This document shows, one piece after another, positions 19,406-28,223 of a stretch of 64,000 nucleotides of DNA. The position numbers and the translations under genes were made by a program. The stretch lies in the NCBI RefSeq assembly GCF_004296575.1, contig NZ_SAYT01000002.1, forward strand, positions 673,313 through 737,312, written 5' to 3'. Below the pieces are notes generated by a model. It did no database searches. It was not told the origin of the DNA and was given only the letters and a program-made list of their open reading frames with translations. How positions within the stretch are numbered: the first letter of the stretch is position 1; the number at the start of each line of letters is the position of its first letter. This stretch comes from Dyella amyloliquefaciens. GTDB lineage: Bacteria; Pseudomonadota; Gammaproteobacteria; Xanthomonadales; Rhodanobacteraceae.

Positions 19406-19996
19406 TCAGTGCCCAAGGGCCTGCAGTTGCGCCTGCTGGAACGCATCCTGGAAATTCGCCTGGCGGAATGCGTTGATCGTGTTGACCGACGTATTGATCG
19501 TCGTGATGCTCTGGATGTGCTGGTTGTTCAGCGTGTTCTGGATCACCGTCGCCCCCACGTTGGGTCCGAGCGACGATGGATCGAAACTGTTGTTCGGCCC
19601 TATCTGGGTCACCGTGACCGTATTGATCGCCGTCTGCATGGCCGTCGCCTGCGCGGTGGTCATGTGCGCGATGTCAGGAATGTTGAAGCTGGTGGACGTC
19701 ACAAGGTTGCCGTTGACGTAGACCGCGCGATCGATGCCGAACGATGCGACCAGTCCGTTGCCGAGATCGAAGCCACCGCGCGCATCGTCCAGCGTTTCCT
19801 GGCTCACCGGCGTCCAGCTCGCCATGTCATCCGTTGCGGGGACGGCAACCACGTTGGCGAGCGCTGCAGCCGGTGCTGCGGGGGCCGCAGTAACAGGCAT
19901 CTGCGCGGCGCCATCCTGGGCGCTTGCACCCGGCATCCATGGCCCGCATGCCACGATCAGGGCAGCAAGGCCAGCTATGCGTGTGACCGGTTTCAT
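19406..19996 (-). CDS. small secreted protein of the Fap-like cluster (FapE-like position)
   Basis: 196 residues with a signal peptide (MKPVTRIAGLAALIVACGPWMPGASA). After a short Ala-rich stretch comes LDDARGGFDLGNGLVASFGIDRAVYVNGNL, then a Gln/Asn/Thr-rich tail (TVTQIGPNNSFDPSSLGPNV, IQNTLNNQHIQSITTINTSV) and a Gln-rich end. Position between the C39 protease and the pore matches fapE. Q/N-rich beta-prone composition suggests a fibre-associated or tip component. Ten bases separate it from the protease gene upstream. Function is inferred from context only. Confidence 0.6.
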   Translation of the reverse strand: MKPVTRIAGLAALIVACGPWMPGASAQDGAAQMPVTAAPAAPAAALANVVAVPATDDMASWTPVSQETLDDARGGFDLGNGLVASFGIDRAVYVNGNLVTSTSFNIPDIAHMTTAQATAMQTAINTVTVTQIGPNNSFDPSSLGPNVGATVIQNTLNNQHIQSITTINTSVNTINAFRQANFQDAFQQAQLQALGH

Positions 19997-20006
19997 CGTC
20001 CCGTCC

Positions 20007-20693
20007 TCACAAGTCGTCCGGCCCGTACTTGGGCATCACAGTGTTGTAGAGACCGTTGCGGTCGATCGCATTACTGAGCGGCGCTCCCGGTGCGACTCTC
20101 CAATCGCTCGCACTGTTGAATACCGCCAGGTTGCGGCGGTTGTGGATGACGAACACCAAGCCGTTCTTCCACATCGACATGAACTTCGTCTGCGAAAGCA
20201 CGCGCGTGCCGCGTGCCGGATCGCCAACGAGAATGCGGCCATTGCGCATGCCCTTCACGACCACGAAATGGTGATAGCCCTTTTCATCGATCAGGACGAT
20301 GGCAGGCAGGTTCTCCTGCTCCAGCTTGTCCAGCGGCACCTTGTAACCGTCCGCCTGGAAGCCGTTCGCCTCGAGGAAGCGCTTGATGTCGAGCAGCGAG
20401 AAACCTTCGCGGTTGATCTTGGCCTGGTCGCCATGCGTATACATCTGCTCGAACGCGACCTGCTCGTTGATCGGATAACCGTATTGATAGGTAAGCAGCG
20501 TCGCCACGGCGGCCGAGCCGCAGCTGAAGTCGTACTTCTGGTGGATGGTGGCCTTGTAGCGCGCTTCCTTCACGCTGGTCAGGTGCACCGTATACATGCC
20601 GGTCGAACCACCCGCCACGGCGACGGGAGTGGTGGCGTGGCCTTCCAGCGGGAGCGCCGCGATCAGGATCCACAGCGCTGCCCACTTGCTCAT
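20007..20693 (-). CDS. C39-family cysteine protease of the Fap-like cluster (FapD-like)
   Basis: 228 residues with a signal peptide, so it acts in the periplasm. The papain-like C39 residues are visible: Gln52 and Cys58 in HQKYDFSCGSAA, His142 in GYHHFVVVKG and Asp158 in VGDPARG. Stand-alone secreted C39 proteases are the FapD component of amyloid secretion and are thought to process the exported subunits. The start ATG overlaps the stop of the upstream gene (ATGA), so translation is coupled. Unlike bacteriocin exporters there is no ABC-transporter domain attached. Confidence 0.82.
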   Translation of the reverse strand: MSKWAALWILIAALPLEGHATTPVAVAGGSTGMYTVHLTSVKEARYKATIHQKYDFSCGSAAVATLLTYQYGYPINEQVAFEQMYTHGDQAKINREGFSLLDIKRFLEANGFQADGYKVPLDKLEQENLPAIVLIDEKGYHHFVVVKGMRNGRILVGDPARGTRVLSQTKFMSMWKNGLVFVIHNRRNLAVFNSASDWRVAPGAPLSNAIDRNGLYNTVMPKYGPDDL

Positions 20694-21109
20694 GGCTGGA
20701 ACTGGACGTTGAGGACGGTGGCGTTCTGGATCAGGACACTGTTGCCTGAATTCTGGATCACCGTCGGAAAACCGGTAGCGCCGCTGAGCGAATTGCCTGT
20801 GATCAGGTTGCTTCCAGACACCGTGTTTTCGACACTATTGTCGGACACCGTGCCGGTCAGCGTGGTGTTCTGCTGGACCAGCGTTCCTCCGCTCAGGTCA
20901 GCCAGGGTGGCGTTGTCAACGCTGGCCCCGAGATCGCCCACGACGTTCTCGTGCTCGATGCGCGTCGCGGCGACATACACGGCTATCGGCGAGTCGGCGC
21001 CATCGGCCAGATAAGCCGAAGGAATCTCCGCGTCTTTCGCGCAAAGCACCGCGGGTGCGCCCAAGGCGCAGCATGCGGTAATACCAAGCATCCACTTGAA
21101 CGATCGCAC
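20690..21109 (-). CDS. small secreted protein of the Fap-like cluster
   Basis: 139 residues from a GTG start at 21109, chosen because GGGGAG lies 8 bases upstream and the product then has a clean signal peptide (RSFKWMLGITACCALGAPAV). The mature part is rich in Ser/Thr/Asn/Gln with strand-forming alternation, e.g. LVQQNTTLTGTVSDNSVENT, and ends QNSGNSVLIQNATVLNVQFQ. The C-terminal QNSG...SxxIQ pattern echoes the end of the Gly-rich gene upstream (QNSGAASLVQQSVNVQ), hinting at a shared assembly or recognition motif. Overlaps the C39 protease gene by 4 bases. Role unknown: chaperone, minor subunit or nucleator. Confidence 0.6.
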   Translation of the reverse strand: MRSFKWMLGITACCALGAPAVLCAKDAEIPSAYLADGADSPIAVYVAATRIEHENVVGDLGASVDNATLADLSGGTLVQQNTTLTGTVSDNSVENTVSGSNLITGNSLSGATGFPTVIQNSGNSVLIQNATVLNVQFQP

Positions 21110-21240
21110 GGCACAATCTCCCCGGGCGCGAGGCACCCATTCGATCGAAGCACGCATCAATCAGTCGTCCCTGAAGACGGCCGTCTTTCAGCACCGCGCA
21201 CGATGGGGCAAACGCCCCATCGTGCGTGGACTCCTCACAC

Positions 21241-22281
21241 TTAGTGACCCAGATTCAGGTTGGCCTGAACGTTCACGCTCTGCTGTACCAGCGAGGCTGC
21301 GCCGCTGTTCTGGGCAAGAATCGACACGCCTGCCGCTGCCGCGGCCGAACCGTTCATCTGGTTCGACATGTCGAACGCACCCGTCGTGGCATAAGCCGTG
21401 CCGCCTGCGCCACCGGCGCCACCGGCTCCGCCGGTACCTGCGCCACCCGTGCCGCCCGTACCTGAACCGCCCGCTCCAGCCGCACCGCCCGTGCTGGAGG
21501 CGTAGCCCGAGGTACCGCCCGTGGCGGACGACGAACCGCTGTAGCTGCTCGGCGATGCAGCACCCGAGCTGCCAGCACCGCCTGCACCGCCAGCGCCGCC
21601 GGCGCCACCGGCACCGCCAGTACCGCCAGTTGCGGTGCCGCCACCGGCCATACCACTGCCGCCGCCTGCACGAGCGCGGCTGTGGCTATTGGCATTGGCG
21701 TCGCCGCCGTCGTTGCCGCCGCCGCCGCTGGCGCCACTGCCGCCGCCGGCAAGCGATGCACCGAGAGCGCCCGAATCACCCGACGAACTGCCGGAGCCAC
21801 CGGCCCGGCCACTACGTGCGTGAGCGCTGCCGCCGTCGCCGCCGTCGCCGCCGTTGCCGCCAATGGCCTTGCCGCCACGGCCGTCACCGCCGCTTCCGCC
21901 ACGGCCGCCATTGGCATTGCCGTTATTGGTCGCGGAGTTGCCGATGTCGCTCACGCTGACTTTGCTGACGGTGCCACTCAGATCGCTGTTGGCAACGGCA
22001 GTGCTGGTGTTGAATGCGTCGGAGAACGAAGCGGTAGCAGTTCCGCCGTTATTGGCTGCCGCGGTACCTGCACCGGCTGCGGCCGCATCGCCCGAGTTGA
22101 ACGCATCCGTGAAGGTCTTGGTATGCGTGCTTGAGTTGGTATGTGTGCTCGAGTTGGTATTGCTGTGCGTACTTGAATCGGTCAGATTGCTGCTTCCATG
22201 GGAAGTGTTGTCATCCGCGAAAGCCGGGAGTGCCAATCCCAGTCCCAATACGATCGCGGTCGCAATTAGAGTCTTACGCAT
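21241..22281 (-). CDS. silk-like Gly-rich secreted protein, candidate fibre subunit
   Basis: 346 residues, first gene of the cluster, with AGGAG 8 bases before the ATG. Order of regions: signal peptide (to ADD, about 23); Ser/Thr/His-rich repeat (SSTHTNSSTHTK); two FTDAFN/FSDAFN copies (about 57-90); a long Gly/Ala/Ser region (about 120-300) with GGAGGAGGAGGAG runs; C-terminal FDMSNQMNG...GVSILAQNSGAASLVQQSVN. The simple GGA repeats look like silk or glycine-rich structural proteins. Gene databases often label such proteins 'heme utilization'; nothing here supports that. If the cluster secretes amyloid, this is the likely bulk subunit, though it lacks obvious FapB/FapC Q/N repeats. Confidence 0.68.
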   Translation of the reverse strand: MRKTLIATAIVLGLGLALPAFADDNTSHGSSNLTDSSTHSNTNSSTHTNSSTHTKTFTDAFNSGDAAAAGAGTAAANNGGTATASFSDAFNTSTAVANSDLSGTVSKVSVSDIGNSATNNGNANGGRGGSGGDGRGGKAIGGNGGDGGDGGSAHARSGRAGGSGSSSGDSGALGASLAGGGSGASGGGGNDGGDANANSHSRARAGGGSGMAGGGTATGGTGGAGGAGGAGGAGGAGSSGAASPSSYSGSSSATGGTSGYASSTGGAAGAGGSGTGGTGGAGTGGAGGAGGAGGTAYATTGAFDMSNQMNGSAAAAAGVSILAQNSGAASLVQQSVNVQANLNLGH

Positions 22282-22675
22282 GGTTATTACTCCTGGAACG
22301 ATGCGGTGACCCCCTGTGTAGCTGGTGTTGCTGATCCAGCAAGTTGTAAACGCAACATGCGTGCCACCACGCCCACTCGCCTGTTCAGGCTCGGGAACCT
22401 CATGAAATCAGGCGGTTGAAGAGACTCACTGGCAGTGAGTCGCAGCTCTATTCAGGGTGCCAGGAGCGAAACTGATTCATACCTGTTACGCGCGATAGGA
22501 AGACCGGTATAGAACGTGCTCTTTAGACCCGCAGGCATCGCTCGAAAAATCAGCACGTTGTGGCACCTTTTGAGGCGAACTCCGCAGTGCGTGACAGCTG
22601 TATCAATTGCTTTACACCCGTGCACACAAAACGATAGCAATGTCGTACAGGCTCATGAACCCAAACGAAAGTTAA
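22282..22675. other. promoter region of the Fap-like cluster; no gene seen
   Basis: About 390 bases between the Gly-rich gene start and the prpC terminator. Base composition is lower in GC than the flanks. Contains the 19-bp dyad at 22423-22441. Short open frames here have no ribosome site and no recognisable composition. Confidence 0.6.
22423..22441. promoter_or_regulatory. perfect 19-bp dyad upstream of the Fap-like cluster
   Basis: GACTCACTG, one central G, then CAGTGAGTC: perfect 9-bp arms 142 bases upstream of the first gene of the cluster. The short spacing between arms suits a homodimeric repressor or activator. No regulator gene is adjacent. Confidence 0.5.
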
Positions 22676-22712
22676 GGAAAAAAGAAGGGAGCCTTGCGGG
22701 CTCCCTTCTTTC
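22676..22712 (-). terminator. intrinsic terminator of prpC
   Basis: Minus strand: stem GAAGGGAGCC / GGCTCCCTTC with a short loop, then TTTTTT; begins about 25 bases after the prpC stop. Confidence 0.92.
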
Positions 22713-22731
22713 ATGACGACGGCGTGTCGTG

Positions 22732-23877
22732 TCAGCGCTTTTCGATCGGTACGTAGACCTGGTCTTCAGGGCCCGTGTAGTTGGCGCTGGGACGGATGAT
22801 CTTTCCGTCGATGCGCTGCTCGATCACGTGGGCGCTCCAGCCGGAGGTGCGGGCGATCACGAACAGCGGGGTGAACATGGCCGTCGGCACGCCCATCATG
22901 TGATACGCGCTGGCCGAGAACCAGTCGAGGTTCGGGAACATCTTCTTCTGTTCCCACATCAGCTTCTCGATCTTCTCCGACACGTCGAACAGGGTCGGAT
23001 TACCACCCTCGGTGCAGAGCTTGCGCGAGACTTCCTTGATGATCTCGTTGCGCGGATCGGACACGGTGTACACCGGGTGGCCGAAGCCGATGATGATTTC
23101 CTTGCGCTCGACGCGCGCACGGATGTCCGCTTCCGCCTCAGCCGCATTGCGGTAGCGCGCGATGATTTCCATCGCCACTTCGTTGGCGCCGCCGTGCTTG
23201 GGACCACGCAGCGCGCCGATGGCGCCGGTGATGGCCGAGTACATGTCCGAACCGGTACCGGCGATGACGCGAGCGGTAAAGGTGGACGCGTTGAACTCGT
23301 GCTCGGCATAGAGCACCAGCGACTTGTCCAGCGAATGCGCATGCAGCTCGCTCGGCTTCTTGCCGTGCAGCAGGTGCAGGAAGTGACCGGCAATCGACTC
23401 GTCGTCGGTCTCCGTCTCGATGCGCTTGCCGTTGTGGCTGAAGTGGAACCAGTACAGCAGCATCGAGCCGAAACTGGCCATCAGACGGTCGGCGATGTCA
23501 CACGCGCCGGTGAGGTTGTGGTCGTCTTTTTCCGGCAGCACCGTACCCAGCACCGAACAACCCGTGCGCATCACGTCCATCGGGTGGGTGGCAGCCGGCA
23601 GCAGCTCCAGCGCGTTCTTCACCGGCGCAGGCAGGCCGCGCAGGCGCTTGAGCTTGGCGCGATAGGCATTCAGTTCCGCCCAGTTCGGCAGCACGCCGTG
23701 GACCAGAAGGTAAGCCACTTCCTCGAAGCAGCCCTTGGCCGCCAGGTCATGGATGTCGTAGCCGCGGTAATGCAGGTCGTTGCCGCTGCGGCCCACCGTG
23801 CACAGCGCGGTGTTGCCTGCAGCCACGCCCGACAGCGCGACGGATTTCTTGGGCTTGGGAAGGGTTTGCTCGCTCAT
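22732..23877 (-). CDS. prpC: 2-methylcitrate synthase
   Basis: Condenses propionyl-CoA with oxaloacetate to 2-methylcitrate. 381 residues, citrate-synthase fold. Catalytic residues seen: His in EHEFNASTF, His in GPKHGGANE, His in [14 protein letters not shown] and Asp in [14 protein letters not shown]. The GFGHPVY and [10 protein letters not shown] signatures are those of methylcitrate rather than housekeeping citrate synthase. Lies 79 bases downstream of prpB on the same strand; together they form a prpBC unit ending at a strong terminator. Confidence 0.95.
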   Translation of the reverse strand: MSEQTLPKPKKSVALSGVAAGNTALCTVGRSGNDLHYRGYDIHDLAAKGCFEEVAYLLVHGVLPNWAELNAYRAKLKRLRGLPAPVKNALELLPAATHPMDVMRTGCSVLGTVLPEKDDHNLTGACDIADRLMASFGSMLLYWFHFSHNGKRIETETDDESIAGHFLHLLHGKKPSELHAHSLDKSLVLYAEHEFNASTFTARVIAGTGSDMYSAITGAIGALRGPKHGGANEVAMEIIARYRNAAEAEADIRARVERKEIIIGFGHPVYTVSDPRNEIIKEVSRKLCTEGGNPTLFDVSEKIEKLMWEQKKMFPNLDWFSASAYHMMGVPTAMFTPLFVIARTSGWSAHVIEQRIDGKIIRPSANYTGPEDQVYVPIEKR

Positions 23878-23956
23878 GGGATACGTCTCCTCAAATGCAT
23901 GCGTCTATGGCCGGCCGTGACCCCCTCGCCACGGCCTGGCAAATGGATCGGCCCGC

Positions 23957-24844
23957 TCAGGCCTTCTTGTTGGCGAACAGGGCGTCGAGCTTGTCCTCGT
24001 AGGCGTGGTAGCCGAGGTAGTCGTACAGGTCCGCGCGCGTCTGCAGCGTGTCGATGATGTTCTTCTGCGTGCCTTCGCGGCGAACCGTCTCGTAGAAGTT
24101 GAGCGCGGCCTTGTTCATGGCGCGATAGGCGCCGCAGCAATACAGCGCGATGTCCACGTTGGCGGTGCGCAGATCATCGGTGGTGAAGAACGGCGTGGAA
24201 CCGAACTCGGTGAGGTTGGCCAGGATCGGCACCTTCACGGCGGCGCGGAAGCGACGATAATCGTCCAGCGTCTTCATGGCCTCCGGGAAGATCATGTCGG
24301 CGCCGGCCTCGACGTAAGCGCAGGCACGATCGATCGCGGCGTCGATGCCTTCCACGGCAGCCGCATCGGTGCGCGCCATGATCACGAAGCCGGCGTCGGT
24401 GCGGGCATCCACGGCCGCCTTCACGCGGTCGACCATCTCTTCCTTGGGCACCACTTCCTTGCCCGGGCGATGGCCGCAACGCTTCTGGCCCACCTGGTCC
24501 TCGATATGCACCGCCGCCACGCCCACGTTGATGAACGAGCGGATGGTGCGGCCGATGTTGAATGCACCGCCCCAACCGGTATCGATATCGACCAGCAGCG
24601 GCATCTGGGTGGCATCAACGATGCGGCGGGCATCGGTGAGCACGTCTTCCATGGTGGAGATGCCCAGGTCCGGCATGCCCAGCGAGTTGGCGGCCACGCC
24701 GCCACCCGAGAGGTACAGCGCCTTATAGCCCACGCGCTTGGCCATCAGGCCGGCATAGGCGGTGATGGCGCCCATCACCTGGAGAGGACTTTCGGCGGCA
24801 ACGGCAGCACGGAAACGTGCGCCAGCAGATTCGGTGTGGGACAT
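23957..24844 (-). CDS. prpB: 2-methylisocitrate lyase
   Basis: Cleaves 2-methylisocitrate to pyruvate and succinate. 295 residues, isocitrate-lyase superfamily barrel. The active-site loop [10 protein letters not shown] (Cys-Gly-His) and the metal-binding DIDTGWGG are present, as is [10 protein letters not shown]. Start ATG at 24844 with GGAGAA 8 bases upstream; the frame runs 7 codons further without a ribosome site. First gene of prpBC, divergent from the HTH-citrate-synthase regulator candidate, with about 140 bases between them. Confidence 0.95.
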   Translation of the reverse strand: MSHTESAGARFRAAVAAESPLQVMGAITAYAGLMAKRVGYKALYLSGGGVAANSLGMPDLGISTMEDVLTDARRIVDATQMPLLVDIDTGWGGAFNIGRTIRSFINVGVAAVHIEDQVGQKRCGHRPGKEVVPKEEMVDRVKAAVDARTDAGFVIMARTDAAAVEGIDAAIDRACAYVEAGADMIFPEAMKTLDDYRRFRAAVKVPILANLTEFGSTPFFTTDDLRTANVDIALYCCGAYRAMNKAALNFYETVRREGTQKNIIDTLQTRADLYDYLGYHAYEDKLDALFANKKA

Positions 24845-24947
24845 GGTGGTTCTCCGAAACCTCATATTCTAGGTGATGCGATGACTACGCCGTGTCGCGG
24901 CGCAGTAGGCGCCGAGGCATGGCGGACATGCTGTCACCGGCCGATGT

Positions 24948-24975
24948 ATTGATCAATCTTGATCCACAGGATCAA
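24948..24975. promoter_or_regulatory. overlapping AT-rich dyads between prpB and the HTH-citrate-synthase gene
   Basis: ATTGATCAAT (24948-24957) is a perfect 10-bp palindrome; TTGATCC ACA GGATCAA (24959-24975) is a 7-bp inverted repeat. Both share TTGATC half-sites and form an AT-rich island in GC-rich DNA, 10-37 bases before the proposed start at 24985. A likely operator for self-control or for prpB. Confidence 0.55.
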
Positions 24976-24984
24976 TATGTCGCC

Positions 24985-26199
24985 ATGAGAGCCGATTACC
25001 TTTCCGCCCAGGAAGCCGCCACACGCCTAGGCATAAGCGCCGCCACGCTCTACGCCTACGTGAGCCGCGGCAAGATCGATTCACGCCCCGGCGCCGACGG
25101 ACGCAGCCGCGAGTACCTGGCTGACGACATCGAGCGCCTGATCAAACGCCGCCAGGCCGGCCGGGGCGCGGCAAAGGCCGCGGCGGATAGCCTTACCTGG
25201 GGTCTGCCGGTGCTGGAGACGCGCATTTCGCTCATCCGGCCACATGGCCACTATTACCGCGGCGAATCGGCCATCGCGCTGGCCACGCAAGGCGCCAGCC
25301 TGGAAGACGTGGCCCGATTGCTGTGGGGTGGCGATGTCGATCCGTTCGCCCCCATGCCGCCGCGCACGTGGCCCAGCGCCGTGGCCGGCCTGATGCGCAG
25401 GGACGACATCCCCCCGCAGGAACGTACCGCGGCGGCCCTGCCCCTGATCGCCCTCACCTCGCCGTTTACCCACAGCTCTGACGCCCAGCAACGCAAGGAA
25501 TGTGCGGCACGCCTGCTGCGCGAGACAGCTGCCCTGCTGTGTGGCACCCGGCCCAGCCACCAGCCCATTCACCGCGTGATGGCGGAGAGCTGGCGTGCCG
25601 GCGATGAAGGGTTGGCCGAGATCGTGCGCAGCACCCTGGTGCTGTGCGCCGATCACGAACTCAACGCCTCCGCTTTTGCGACGCGCGTGGCCGCCTCGAC
25701 CGGCGCCAGCCTGCACGCGGCGGTCAGCGCCGGATTGGCTGCGCTGTCCGGACCGCAACATGGCGGCGCCGCCGCCCGCGCCTACGCGTTGATCCAGGAA
25801 GCGCAGCGCGACCGTCGCCCGGCCGACCACGTGCGTGAACGCCTGCGCCGCGGCGACGAGCTGCCAGCCTTCGGACACCCGCTCTATCCGGACGGCGATC
25901 CACGCGCGGCGCTGCTGTTGCGCATGCTCGACGACATGCGTCCACGCCTGGGCGGGCTGCTGCGCATCCGCCAGCTGATCGATGCCGTGCACGACAGCGT
26001 GGGTCGCCCGCCGAGCCTCGATTTTGCGCTGGCCGCGATTGCGACGCTGTACGGGCTCGGTGCGCACGCCGCCCTGTCTCTATTCGCCGCGGGTCGCATG
26101 GCCGGATGGCTGGCCCACGCGCTGGAACAGCAGGATTACGGCGGGCTGATCCGCCCGCGCGCCAACTACGCCGGCACCCTGCCCGGCCGGCGCGACTGA
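24985..26199 (+). CDS. HTH-citrate synthase fusion, candidate regulator of the methylcitrate genes
   Basis: 404 residues. An N-terminal excisionase/MerR-like helix-turn-helix (YLSAQEAATRLGISAATLYAYVSRG, residues 5-29) is joined to a full citrate-synthase domain (about 75-400). The catalytic set looks intact: His224 (DHELNAS), His259 (GPQHGGA), His298 (AFGHPLY) and Asp346 (SLDFAL). It could therefore be a transcription factor that uses a citrate-synthase fold to sense CoA esters or methylcitrate, or an active enzyme with DNA-binding ability. Start 24985 is preferred because homologous HTH proteins begin just before the helix-turn-helix and the operator-like dyads lie right upstream; ATG at 24919 is the alternative. 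Divergent from prpB, convergent with prpE. Confidence 0.82.
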   Translation: MRADYLSAQEAATRLGISAATLYAYVSRGKIDSRPGADGRSREYLADDIERLIKRRQAGRGAAKAAADSLTWGLPVLETRISLIRPHGHYYRGESAIALATQGASLEDVARLLWGGDVDPFAPMPPRTWPSAVAGLMRRDDIPPQERTAAALPLIALTSPFTHSSDAQQRKECAARLLRETAALLCGTRPSHQPIHRVMAESWRAGDEGLAEIVRSTLVLCADHELNASAFATRVAASTGASLHAAVSAGLAALSGPQHGGAAARAYALIQEAQRDRRPADHVRERLRRGDELPAFGHPLYPDGDPRAALLLRMLDDMRPRLGGLLRIRQLIDAVHDSVGRPPSLDFALAAIATLYGLGAHAALSLFAAGRMAGWLAHALEQQDYGGLIRPRANYAGTLPGRRD

Positions 26200-26205
26200 T
26201 CCGTC

Positions 26206-28095
26206 CTAGACGTCCGAGCCGCGCTCCAGCGCGCGCCGGACTTCTTCGAGCGCATTCGGATCGTCCAGCGTCGAAAGATCGCCCGGATCGGTGTGCTGCA
26301 CCAATGCCTGCAGCGAGCGACGCAGCAGCTTGCCGGAGCGCGTCTTGGGCAAGGCGTTGACCACGTACACGCGTGCCGGTTTCGCCACACCGCCGAGCTG
26401 GGACACCACGCGTTGCTGCATCGCGCGCGCCACGTCGCCTGATGTCTCGGAAACTCCCTGCCTGAGCGTGGCAAACACCACCGGCACCTGCCCTTTCAGC
26501 TCGTCCTGCACGCCCACTACAGCGGCTTCGGCGCAGGCCGGATGGGTGGACACCGACTCCTCGATTTCACGCGTGCCCAGGCGATGGCCGGCCACGTTGA
26601 TCACGTCATCGGTGCGACCGAGGATGGTGGTATAGCCGTTTTCGTCGCGGATAGCCCAGTCCAGCGAGCTGTAGAGCAGCTCGTTGAAATGACTGAAGTA
26701 GCTGGTGACATAACGCTCGTCGTCGCCCCATACCGTGGTGAGGCAGCCAGGCGGCAGCGGCGGCACGAACACCAGCACGCCCTTCTGATGAGGCGGCAAT
26801 TCCTCGCCCGTGCTTTCGTCGATCACCTTCATGCGGTAACCGGGGCTGGGCAGGCCGGGCGATCCGAACTTCACCGGCTTCAGGTCGAGTCCCGGCATCA
26901 AGGTGATTGCCGGCCAACCGGTTTCGGTCTGCCAGTAGTTGTCGATCACCGGCACGCCAAGACCTTCGGTGATCCAGTGGGCCGTGGGTTCGTCCAGCGG
27001 TTCGCCCGCGAGGAACAGCCATTTCAGCCTGGACAGGTCGTACTTCTTCAGCCAGCTCGGATCCTGCTTCTTCAGCACACGGATGCCGGTGGGCGAAGAG
27101 AACATGGTGCGCACGCCGTAGCGTTCGCAAAGTTGCCACCAGATGCCCGGATCGGGATGCGTGGGCAGTCCTTCGTAAAGCAATGAAGTGGCGCCGCCGA
27201 TCAGCGGGCCATACACGTTGTACGAATGCCCCACCGCCCAGCCCACGTCGGAGGTGGAGAACATCACCTGTCCCGGTGCGATGTCGAACACGGTCGTGAT
27301 CGACAGGGCCATCGCCACCGCGTAGCCGCCCACGTCGCGCTGGATGCCCTTGGGTCGGCCGGTGGTGCCGGAGGTGTAGAGCAGGTAGCTCGGTTCGTTC
27401 GACTCCAGCCAGGTCACGGGTACTTCCGCACCTTCGTAAGAGGCGCGCAGGCTCGCATAGTCGAGGTCGCGGCCGGCCACGCGCGTCATCCGCGGGTCGA
27501 GACCGCGATCGACGATCAGCACATGCGGCGGCTTGTTGGTCGACTCCTCCAGCGCGGCGTCGACCAGCGGCTTGTAGGGAATCACCTTGCCGCCGCGCAT
27601 GCCGGCATCGGCCGCGATCAGCAGCTTGGGTTGTGCGTCATCGATGCGCAGCGCCAGGTTGTGCGAGGCAAAACCGCCGAACACCACCGAGTGGATGGCG
27701 CCGATACGGGCGCAGGCGAGCATGGCAAACACCGCTTCGGCGATGTTGGGCATGTAGATCACCACGCGATCGCCCTTGCCCACGCCCAGCGAAACGAGCA
27801 CGGCGGCGAAGGTGTTCGCCTCGCGATAGAGGTCACGATAGGTGAGTTCACGCGTGATGTTGGTTTCGGTGGAGATCGCCACCAGCGCCAGCTGCCCGCC
27901 ACGCTCTTCAAGGTGACGATCGACCGCGTTGTAGCAGAGATTGGTGGTCCCACCGACGAACCAGCGGCGGAACGGCGGACGCGAAGTGTCGAGGATCTGT
28001 TGGGGCGGCGTGTGCCAATGGATGCGCGTGGCCTGTTCGGCCCAGAACGCCTCAGGTTGATCTACCGAACGCTGATAGAAATCTTCATAGCGCAT
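26206..28095 (-). CDS. prpE: propionyl-CoA synthetase (propionate-CoA ligase)
   Basis: Activates propionate with ATP and CoA to propionyl-CoA, feeding PrpC. 629 residues, collinear with E. coli PrpE (628). Motifs: YTSGTTGRPKG (ATP loop), IDNYWQTETGWP, GRTDDVINVAGHRLGTREIEE and the acetylatable lysine in KTRSGKLLRRS. Its 3' end stops 6 bases from the end of the HTH-citrate-synthase gene, so the two converge with no terminator seen between them. N-terminal YEDFYQRSVDQPEAFWAEQA is typical of PrpE rather than acetyl-CoA synthetase. Confidence 0.95.
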   Translation of the reverse strand: MRYEDFYQRSVDQPEAFWAEQATRIHWHTPPQQILDTSRPPFRRWFVGGTTNLCYNAVDRHLEERGGQLALVAISTETNITRELTYRDLYREANTFAAVLVSLGVGKGDRVVIYMPNIAEAVFAMLACARIGAIHSVVFGGFASHNLALRIDDAQPKLLIAADAGMRGGKVIPYKPLVDAALEESTNKPPHVLIVDRGLDPRMTRVAGRDLDYASLRASYEGAEVPVTWLESNEPSYLLYTSGTTGRPKGIQRDVGGYAVAMALSITTVFDIAPGQVMFSTSDVGWAVGHSYNVYGPLIGGATSLLYEGLPTHPDPGIWWQLCERYGVRTMFSSPTGIRVLKKQDPSWLKKYDLSRLKWLFLAGEPLDEPTAHWITEGLGVPVIDNYWQTETGWPAITLMPGLDLKPVKFGSPGLPSPGYRMKVIDESTGEELPPHQKGVLVFVPPLPPGCLTTVWGDDERYVTSYFSHFNELLYSSLDWAIRDENGYTTILGRTDDVINVAGHRLGTREIEESVSTHPACAEAAVVGVQDELKGQVPVVFATLRQGVSETSGDVARAMQQRVVSQLGGVAKPARVYVVNALPKTRSGKLLRRSLQALVQHTDPGDLSTLDDPNALEEVRRALERGSDV

Positions 28096-28223
28096 CGCTC
28101 ACACCTCGACTCAGTCTGCTGACCAGGCCTAGCCTAGATCAGCAGCGCAAAACGGGCCTTGCGACCTTGGTCGAGCCGTACCGTGCGCGACCGCCGCTGG
28201 CGGCGGTCACGCTTCCTGGATCA

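Noticed and set aside
21241-22281. Labelling the Gly-rich gene as heme utilisation or adhesin
   Set aside because: No heme motif, no autotransporter or LapA-type domain; simple-sequence similarity only.
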